From Pseudomonadota bacterium (lineage in GTDB: Bacteria > Pseudomonadota > Gammaproteobacteria > Steroidobacterales > Steroidobacteraceae): a stretch of DNA of 11,812 bases. The notes beneath the pieces were generated by a model. It saw only the letters and a list, made by a program, of their open reading frames with translations. It was not told the origin of the DNA and searched no databases. The position numbers were made by a program, and so were the translations under genes. Shown here piece after piece: positions 6,432 to 11,812 of the stretch. The stretch is from the NCBI GenBank assembly GCA_021850555.1, contig JAJZLX010000064.1, positions 1-11,812 of the forward strand, given 5' to 3'. Numbering within the stretch: the stretch's first letter is position 1; each line of letters starts with the position of its first letter.

Positions 6432-6696
6432 AGTCCTCCTCGTTCAGGCCCCGGCGGCGTGGAGGCTATCGACCGGCAGGGTACGGCCACTATACGACAG
6501 TGGCGCCTGCCGATTTGGCCGGCGACGTCTACACATGCAGATCATAGAGGATGGTGTTGGCTCCTCCCAAGCCCGGGCAGCGTGTGATTCCTAAAGGGCG
6601 CGCGATGGATGGACGTTGCGCTCCCGATTGCGGTTTTGGGCCTATCCTTAAGGTCTTCACGCGCTCGTCTGCGCGGAATCAAGGGGAGTAGCACCT
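6432..6696. promoter_or_regulatory. Divergent intergenic region with a nested inverted repeat
   Basis: This 265-bp region separates the minus operon from the plus gene at 6697 and should hold both promoters. The best structure is at 6475-6511: GGCAGG (6475-6480) pairs with CCTGCC (6506-6511), and inside it GCCACT (6486-6491) pairs with AGTGGC (6499-6504) around a 7-nt loop. TATAGT on the minus strand (6494-6489) could be a -10 box inside this repeat, but I find no good -35. I see no coding sequence here beyond the leader frame. Confidence 0.45.
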
Positions 6697-7026
6697 ATGC
6701 CCGAATTGCCAACCGACCAAAACGAGGAAGAGAGCTTGCATCCCATGGTGTGGGCAATTGTGGTGTCGCATCAAAGGCACCGTCCCGACCTGTATTCAGG
6801 GGTGCACCTTGAGAAGCGCCTTCAGGAACTCGCGATTGTGATTGGGGAAATGATTGCTTGTGCAGGCTATGGGAGCCAGAGGCCCGAGAAGGAGGCGGAT
6901 GAGTATGTAAGCAGCCTCCTCGCGATCGCGACAGGTCAGGTATCGCAGGCAGTCTTTCTGCACCTACGTCGCCTCAGGACTGACGCGGCCCTTCCCGACC
7001 ACCAGGGCGGCCACAAGCCCTCATAA
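6697..7026 (+). CDS. Small hypothetical protein, 109 aa
   Basis: The ATG at 6697 follows AAGGGGAG at about 8 nt. The product begins MPELPTDQNEEESLHPMVWA. It has a probable helical core (residues 15-70) with an aromatic/hydrophobic face (PMVWAIVVSHQRHRPDLYSG, LEKRLQELAIVIGEMIA) and a second helix around 73-93 (SLLAIATGQVSQAVFLHLRR). No signal peptide or catalytic motif is evident, and I do not recognise the family. It is the only short, stand-alone plus-strand gene in the middle of the window, divergent from the hypothetical operon and convergent with the HEPN-like gene. It ends in TAA. A small cytoplasmic accessory protein is the most that can be said. Confidence 0.6.
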   Translation: MPELPTDQNEEESLHPMVWAIVVSHQRHRPDLYSGVHLEKRLQELAIVIGEMIACAGYGSQRPEKEADEYVSSLLAIATGQVSQAVFLHLRRLRTDAALPDHQGGHKPS

Positions 7027-7297
7027 AGGGCGGGCGCTCCCGACGGGCGCTTAGCTCGCGCCGGGTCTCTGTCCGGAAGTAGCATCACGAGGTATGCGGC
7101 AGGCGCCCCTCGACCGCATGCGGTCCTTCGCCTCCGATAGAGCCGGAGCGCAGCCGTGGCCGTGGGCGACCCCTCCCGGCCAGGAACGGCCTTCGACTGA
7201 TTTCGCAAGGGTAAGAATGCTGGTGAAGTTGAGGCGACGGCGGGCGAAGTAGTGACATGGAGCCAGGCACGTCCGGGGCAGGAGGAGTCGAAAATAC
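7027..7297. other. Intergenic gap between converging genes
   Basis: This 271-bp stretch has no supported reading frame on either strand. GC-rich short repeats occur near the left end (GGGCGCT and GGGCGCTT around 7029-7051), as does a small CTCCG/CGGAG inverted repeat near 7129-7145. No U-tract terminator was found. Confidence 0.4.
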
Positions 7298-7834
7298 TCA
7301 GTCAGAACGAAGGTCTCCCTCCAGAAGCCATACCTTGCTGAGCACTTCTTTAAACACAGCGTATTCCGGTCCTTCGGCGGTATTCCAATCGATCCCGAGG
7401 TTCTTGAACGCCGGATCAGACCCGATCTCGATATACACGCGATAGTTGCTCAACTTGAATAGCGCCCTGTTCGCTCGCTCAAGCAGCGGCGCGTAATGTT
7501 CGATGTCGATCCTGTGCAGCCGGTTGGCAAGATCGTGCGCCAGCTGGTTGCGATGCTGTCTGAGTTCCTGAATAGCCTGCATGTCGTCCGCATCGATTGC
7601 TTTCATGAAGTCGCGCAGATAGAGAAGGCATGCTTCAAACTCGTTCCGGTGGCGCGACATGACATCGTGTTCGTAGGACTTAAATGGCATTCCCTCGCCG
7701 AACGTCACATTACGGTAAAACACTTTGATGGGGTTGACGATAAGGCTTTTGACCAGCTCGAATGCCACAAGCACAAGGCCAGCGTAGGCAAGCACGCGCG
7801 TCAGCTCATCCTTCGTCAGCCCATCCAGTGACAT
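7298..7834 (-). CDS. Membrane-anchored HEPN-like protein (R-x4-H), partner of the PHP-ATPase
   Basis: This is a 178-aa protein with one likely membrane helix at residues 13-32 (RVLAYAGLVLVAFELVKSLI). A helical domain follows, carrying QELRQHRNQLAHDLANRLHR. R95-N-Q-L-A-H100 is the R-x4-6-H motif of HEPN domains, preceded by the usual long helix (residues 60-85, EACLLYLRDFMKAI). HEPN proteins are often metal-independent RNases in toxin and defence systems; some are non-catalytic. The ATG at 7834 is 33 nt after the stop of the 975-aa ATPase gene on the same strand, so the pair is probably one operon. The ribosome binding site is weak (no clear purine run), which may keep the product low or make it depend on upstream translation. 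The C-terminus (140-178) is mixed and unrecognised. It ends in TGA. Confidence 0.75.
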   Translation of the reverse strand: MSLDGLTKDELTRVLAYAGLVLVAFELVKSLIVNPIKVFYRNVTFGEGMPFKSYEHDVMSRHRNEFEACLLYLRDFMKAIDADDMQAIQELRQHRNQLAHDLANRLHRIDIEHYAPLLERANRALFKLSNYRVYIEIGSDPAFKNLGIDWNTAEGPEYAVFKEVLSKVWLLEGDLRSD

Positions 7835-7867
7835 GCAGTAGGTCGATTCTATTAACAGCGCGCAGTG

Positions 7868-10795
7868 TTACTGCGACAGAGAATATCGCAGCTCGCGTTT
7901 CCGAAATGCATCTGAGCCGCCTTCCAGTATGCGACACGCCTGCTGGCGGATGCCGCTGCCATCGGCAGCTTTGTGCTCCAGCGAGCCGGAAACGTAGCTC
8001 ATGTGCGGCAATCCGTCTGCCCGGCGCTCGCAGTTAGCAACGATCACCTGTTCCGAATCGGCGTTGATCACCAGATTTGGATTGTGAGTGATCACGATGA
8101 TCTGGCGTCGCGTCTTCGCGTCCTTGAAATATCCTGTCAGCAGCCGGTAGATGGATTCGTTGTCGAGATTTTCGTCTGGCTGATCGACGATCAGAGGTCT
8201 TGTATCGACGGTATCTAGGCCGAGATACAGGATCAGCAAGACAATACCCTTCGTTCCCGGCGAGAGCTTTTCAAGATCGGCACCGTTGTACTTGAGGCCG
8301 TAGTTGAGCCGGATGTGATCAACCTCGTAGAGCCATTCAATCAAGTCCTGATAGGTGGAGTCGGACCGCAGATAGTCCTTGGGTCGGAGTTCGCGTTTCT
8401 TGAACTCGGCAAGAAATGTCTCATGCGCAGGCTTGATCTTTTCCGGATCACCGGATGTCCACGCGGGCACAAGGATCTCGCGCGCCGTGTCGGACAGCTT
8501 CTGAAACGTCCCATAGGGCAGGGTCTTCCGCTGATCGAACAGCGCGCTTCCGCGTTCGAGCCATTTGCCCAAATCCGCCTCCCAGCGGATCGAAAATTCA
8601 AGATCCTGCGAGTGCTGAGATACCGATTCCGTACGAAGCTTCTTCTTGACCGGCGCGTACAGCTCCTCAAGCGTTTCGTGCTCCTGTTTCAGTATGCCGA
8701 AGTATCCGACATACGCATCAAGTCGCTCCGTATATGCAGCCACCATGCGCTTGCTTTCCGGTCCTTCGATCTGCGCGATCTCGCCCTCCAGTCTTTTGAC
8801 CTCCGTACCGATTGCGGCGATCCTCGTCTGGATAGTCTTGATCCGCTCCTGGCGCGCCTTGTCCGCCGATTCCTTTACCGTCAATGCGTTGATCTGCGCC
8901 AGGAGCCAGTGAACCGTTCCTTCTGCGGGCTGCTCTTGCGTACCTTCTTGTTTCGAGATCGACGCTTGCAGGGCTGCGGTTCTCCTTGTCAACGGGCCCT
9001 CGGTGTCTGCGGGGAACGCAGGATGGAACGCTGCCTGATCCGCGTCGGGAATCCCGGCGTCACGTAAGAGCACGTCGCTATCGGACACGAAACGGACAAT
9101 CTGCGCTTTGAACGCGGAAACGCGCGTTCGTATATCTGTCACCTTCTGAATCTTTTGCCTCTCGGCGGCGATGGCTTGCTGCACGGCCGTCAGGGCGGTA
9201 CGTTTCGCTTGAAGATCCGCGAGCAGCTTTTTCTCTTCCGGGGTCGCCGCCTTAGGCAACTGCTTGACCAGCCCTTTTTCTTCTTCTTGCAACGTCTTAA
9301 TGCGCGCCTTCTTCTCGCCGAGCTTCTTGGCGTTCTCTTTCAGTGAGCATTCCTCGCGAATGAGCCTGATCACATCCTCGCGCAGACGCTCTGCGTCCGC
9401 GCGAATACCTTCAGTACGGATCGCGCGCAGCTCACTGAAATCGGATGCATTCAGCGTATCGGTCGGATCAGTGCAGGCAAAGATCACGGCTTCGATCTCA
9501 TCGATCAGTTCCCGGCCAATGTGATCACCTGCGCATAACCGTTCGACGAACTTCTGAGACACGTAGCGCACCTTTTTTTCGCCGGCTTGCTCGTCGCCAA
9601 GGCGCGCGTGCGTTTCCTCGTTGTCCGCCCATTTAAGCCGTATCGACAGATTGTCGATGTAGGGGCTTGCGCGGCAGATGAAACTGCCATCTTCATTTGG
9701 TTCCCAGCTCCCCGCCGCATGCGCGATGATTTCAGCCATCGCCGACTTGCCCGATCCCTTCTGACCAATGATCGAAACAAGCCCGGGGTTCAGCGGGATT
9801 TCCGCATCATCGAACCATCCGTCGCTGTTGCCGAGCGCGACGGACCGGATGACGCGAGCCTCGTCGTAGTAGACGGGCGCGCTTGGGCCGACGTAGACGC
9901 GGTCGGCGGGTTCGTAAACAATCTGTCGCAGGCCCTCGAAGGTGGGATCGGACTTGATCCAGCAGAATTTATCGTCATCTGGTTTGCAGATCTTCATGAT
10001 GCTGTGAGCATCGGAGCCGTGGATGCACGGCTTGAGCGCGCCAAACTCCGCGATGAATTTGTCAGGGGTCATATCGTCTGGATAGCGACCAAGACACCAT
10101 GCAATCGTTTTCTTTTGGCCGCTGAAAAGCCCGTGGGAACACTGCAGCAAGTTTTTCCGCGTCAGGTAGTCCTGACCCCAGTCGATCTGATCCCAGTTTT
10201 CGGACGCGAGAAAGAGAAGGTACTTGCTTGCGAAGCAGTCTTTTTGGAGAGCCCTGCGCGCTTCTTGCAGATCGAAGGTGATGACCTTGCAGCCGGCAAC
10301 GAAATCTGTGTCTTGCGCAAATGTCGGCTGATGCCGCTTGACCAATCGACCTGCCTCTTCGATCGATTGTCTGGTGACGTTGCGCAGGCCCCGATCATTT
10401 TCAGGGTGGCCCTCAATCTGGAAATGCAGGGCCTGAATGAACTGCTGCTCGATTGTGTCCGGAGACACTTCGTCGCTGAATATCACGTGGAAATTTAGCC
10501 GCCGGAGCTGTTTGCCGTCGCTTCGCTTCGGGACGAAAGTCCCGAGGCGCAGCTCAATGTTCGGCAAGATCAGGTCAAAATTGTCGAGCTTGCCGCCTTG
10601 GCGCAGCTCGCGCAGCTTTCGGTATCCGTCGACGAAGAAATAATCGGTCACGCCAAGGGCGGAAACGCCGCTAATGGCCCGGAGCGCTTTCAGGTACGCG
10701 TCCCATCCGCCGAAGGCGTTCTCGTATGAGTCCGGCGTATGGACATGGAGGTCCCAGCGCCGCCAGATTGATCCTTGAGGGTATGGATTCGCCAT
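7868..10795 (-). CDS. TrlF-like PHP-domain/AAA (SMC-type) ATPase, candidate defence protein
   Basis: This is a 975-aa cytoplasmic protein. N-terminal PHP domain (about residues 10-270): RRWDLHVHTPDS (H17, H19), GVTDYF (D51), IELRLG (E81), NFHVIF (H103), CIHGSDAH (H259, D262, H264). These are metal-ligand positions of PHP phosphoesterases. ATPase domain: Walker A GQKGSGKS (344-351), Q-loop-like RYVSQKF (~410-416), signature-like LSPGTKG (844-850), Walker B LIVDQPDENLDN (868-879) and H-loop VITH (901-904). Between the ATPase halves are two coiled-coil arms (~460-561 and ~640-720), as in SMC/Rad50-type proteins. The whole layout, including WRRWDLHVHTP at the start, matches the TrlF family of PHP-plus-ATPase proteins. 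Related single-gene PHP-SMC proteins have been reported as anti-phage defence genes. The ATG at 10795 has only a weak GGTGA upstream. All key motifs look intact. It is followed by the HEPN-like gene. Confidence 0.9.
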   Translation of the reverse strand: MANPYPQGSIWRRWDLHVHTPDSYENAFGGWDAYLKALRAISGVSALGVTDYFFVDGYRKLRELRQGGKLDNFDLILPNIELRLGTFVPKRSDGKQLRRLNFHVIFSDEVSPDTIEQQFIQALHFQIEGHPENDRGLRNVTRQSIEEAGRLVKRHQPTFAQDTDFVAGCKVITFDLQEARRALQKDCFASKYLLFLASENWDQIDWGQDYLTRKNLLQCSHGLFSGQKKTIAWCLGRYPDDMTPDKFIAEFGALKPCIHGSDAHSIMKICKPDDDKFCWIKSDPTFEGLRQIVYEPADRVYVGPSAPVYYDEARVIRSVALGNSDGWFDDAEIPLNPGLVSIIGQKGSGKSAMAEIIAHAAGSWEPNEDGSFICRASPYIDNLSIRLKWADNEETHARLGDEQAGEKKVRYVSQKFVERLCAGDHIGRELIDEIEAVIFACTDPTDTLNASDFSELRAIRTEGIRADAERLREDVIRLIREECSLKENAKKLGEKKARIKTLQEEEKGLVKQLPKAATPEEKKLLADLQAKRTALTAVQQAIAAERQKIQKVTDIRTRVSAFKAQIVRFVSDSDVLLRDAGIPDADQAAFHPAFPADTEGPLTRRTAALQASISKQEGTQEQPAEGTVHWLLAQINALTVKESADKARQERIKTIQTRIAAIGTEVKRLEGEIAQIEGPESKRMVAAYTERLDAYVGYFGILKQEHETLEELYAPVKKKLRTESVSQHSQDLEFSIRWEADLGKWLERGSALFDQRKTLPYGTFQKLSDTAREILVPAWTSGDPEKIKPAHETFLAEFKKRELRPKDYLRSDSTYQDLIEWLYEVDHIRLNYGLKYNGADLEKLSPGTKGIVLLILYLGLDTVDTRPLIVDQPDENLDNESIYRLLTGYFKDAKTRRQIIVITHNPNLVINADSEQVIVANCERRADGLPHMSYVSGSLEHKAADGSGIRQQACRILEGGSDAFRKRELRYSLSQ

Positions 10796-11390
10796 GCTCG
10801 TTCACCGCCGCGCCTTTTATTGATTGGTCCCAGGCCCGCTGTTCGCTCTGCCGCCTTCTTGTGCTGGCCGCACATTCCGGGCCGTCGGTGGCGTCCCCAC
10901 AGGGGGGTGCCCAAACACTGTCGGTCCTCTCGGAGCAAGACTGTATTCTAGCAGCACCAGCTCTCCACGACTCTGCGCATGTACGGCGGGCCAGAGTTGT
11001 AAAGGGATACGACACGGGGACTTTCGCAAATGGGCCATCCCTCTGCGTTGGGGAACCCGCGCTAGTGAGGCGCGGCACCCTGCCGCCCGAAGTGCAAGCG
11101 CGGAAAGGGAGAGATCAACCCCCGCCATCCAGAACGCCTACGAATGTCCGCTTCGTTTCCTGTCGGTGCTCCTAACGAGCAGTGGAAGCCGATCCCCCGG
11201 AGAAGAAATGCCCCGCTGCGCTCTCTAGCCTGCGGGGGGTACAAGTAGATAAGGTTGAGCTGACGCTAGCGTGCGCGAGGGCATGGGAGCCCGACCGCGT
11301 GGGACATGCTGCGCTGCGGACCGCAACTGGGGCGCACCACCGCTGCATCCCCCAAGGACGGCTACAAGTCCTTCTGCCGGGGCGTAGCCG
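10796..11390. other. Long non-coding stretch upstream of the PHP-ATPase gene
   Basis: About 595 bp have no frame that I can support. Open frames exist on both strands but read as arginine/serine/proline-rich out-of-frame sequence without ribosome binding sites. Visible elements are a TAGAAT (-10-like) on the minus strand near 10945-10950, about 150 nt before the ATPase start and with no good -35; CCGCGC-7 nt-GCGCGG near 11048-11067; AAGGAC-8 nt-GTCCTT near 11354-11373; and a 10-bp palindrome ACGCTAGCGT at 11263-11272. It may carry the ATPase promoter and possibly a structured RNA, but I cannot name one. Confidence 0.45.
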
Positions 11391-11498
11391 CTACCGCCCC
11401 TGGTCGAGGTCCTGCGAATCCTCATTCTCGGTGCTTTGCTCGGGCGCATCGGTGACGATGACATCGGCCCCATCGATCGCGTGCAGGGATATCGCAGG
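11391..11498 (-). pseudogene. 35-codon open frame with acidic Gly-Arg tail, likely gene remnant
   Basis: Directly after the TAA of the right-end gene and in the same frame, 35 codons read as protein (HAIDGADVIVTDAPEQSTEN, then ...DLDQGR) up to TAG at 11391-11393. There is no ATG, GTG or TTG in the frame; the only near-start is ATA at 11490-11492. The tail closely copies that of the preceding gene (DNA GACCAGGGGCGRTAR in both). It could be the 3' remnant of a paralogous gene, or a small gene with an ATA start. The family is not recognised. Confidence 0.4.
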
Positions 11499-11812
11499 TT
11501 ATCGCCCCTGGTCCTGTTCGTCGTCCTGCTCGTTGCTCGGCTCCTGGCGGCTCACCGAGGCATCCTGATGACGGGCGAGGACCTCCGCTTCCAGAGCCCT
11601 CATCCGGGTCAGCGCCCCGATCGCGATGGTAACCACCTCGTTGTAGTGCTTCGCCGTCGGTACCACCTGATCGTCATCCAGTTGACGATCAAACGTCTCG
11701 ATCTCCTCGAGCGCCTCGCGAAGCATCCAGCCGGCGGCGAGCTGCGCGGCATTGCGCCAGTCCCGCGCCTGCTCGGGCGCGCCGAACTCGGGGCATCCCG
11801 GGGTGCGGGCGA
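11499..11812 (-). CDS. Hypothetical protein, 3' part only, acidic Gly-Arg tail
   Basis: The frame is open to the right edge of the window, so the start is outside; about 103 C-terminal residues are visible. It contains a probable long helix (AQLAAGWMLREALEEIETFD), a second helical stretch (EVVTIAIGALTRMRALEAEV) and a charged, probably disordered C-terminus rich in Gln/Glu/Asp that ends DQGR. It stops at TAA (11499-11501). I do not recognise the family. Its acidic -GR end matches the 296-aa and 338-aa genes further left, so it may belong to the same gene set even though the PHP-ATPase unit lies between them. An internal ATG at 11726 could be an alternative start, but the coding-like sequence clearly extends upstream of it. 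Confidence 0.7.
   Translation of the reverse strand, partial: ARTPGCPEFGAPEQARDWRNAAQLAAGWMLREALEEIETFDRQLDDDQVVPTAKHYNEVVTIAIGALTRMRALEAEVLARHQDASVSRQEPSNEQDDEQDQGR

Noticed and set aside
8315..9067. Plus-strand open frame (250 aa) opposite the ATPase coiled-coil region
   Set aside because: Antisense shadow, rich in Arg/Leu with no domain pattern or ribosome binding site.
9587..10498. Long plus-strand open frame (303 aa) opposite the PHP-ATPase
   Set aside because: It lies antisense to a gene with complete PHP and ATPase motifs; long antisense frames are expected in GC-rich DNA and this one shows no motif of its own.
10824..11228. Plus-strand open frame of 134 aa in the gap before the ATPase gene
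   Set aside because: Ser/Arg/Pro-rich translation with no ribosome binding site and no family resemblance; more like random GC-rich sequence.
11348..11390. Hairpins GGCTAC/GTAGCC and AAGGAC/GTCCTT as terminators
   Set aside because: Short stems with no following T run on either strand.
1..11812. tRNA, rRNA, CRISPR array, integrase or transposase
   Set aside because: I looked for tRNA-like arms, regularly spaced repeats and recombinase motifs and found none I could support.

Overview
This is a GC-rich (roughly 60% by eye), gene-dense bacterial window. Tight operons with 4-nt ATGA overlaps and GGAG-type ribosome binding sites suggest a proteobacterium, but nothing here fixes the taxon. The mix of a toxin-antitoxin pair, a nuclease-fold protein, a PHP/AAA ATPase, orphan hypothetical genes and broken genes is typical of an accessory island or plasmid-like region. 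I found no integrase, transposase, tRNA, rRNA or CRISPR array.

Layout, left to right. Bases 1-627 (+) are the 3' end of a beta-propeller-like protein. Almost everything else is on the minus strand, so it is transcribed right to left. Bases 938-1453 encode a small PD-(D/E)XK-type protein, with a degraded short reading frame at 1520-1700 just upstream. Bases 1786-2409 and 2419-2610 are two unrecognised genes behind a perfect 17-bp palindrome (2623-2639). Bases 2675-3651 hold a PIN-toxin/Phd-like-antitoxin module with a well-formed promoter inside an inverted repeat. Bases 3760-6431 are a compact operon of unrecognised genes. In transcription order it has a 34-codon leader frame containing a terminator hairpin, a 296-aa gene, a 135-aa gene, a 78-codon frame interrupted by an amber codon, and a 338-aa gene. 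Bases 6697-7026 (+) are a lone small gene. Bases 7298-10795 are a two-gene unit: a 975-aa TrlF-like PHP/AAA ATPase followed by a membrane-anchored HEPN-like protein. Bases 10796-11390 contain no gene I can support. Bases 11391-11812 contain a short open frame and the 3' end of another acidic-tailed gene.

How the genes may work together. The PHP-ATPase is of a class linked to anti-phage defence. Its co-directional partner has an R-x4-H motif of HEPN ribonucleases plus an N-terminal membrane helix, so the pair may be a sensor/effector defence unit (inference). The toxin-antitoxin module and the PD-(D/E)XK protein fit the same defence or island-maintenance theme. The hypothetical operon (3760-6431) and the right-end frames share an unusual acidic C-terminal tail ending in Gly-Arg, which suggests one gene set. 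Amber stops are unusually common, and one interrupts an otherwise coding-like frame.
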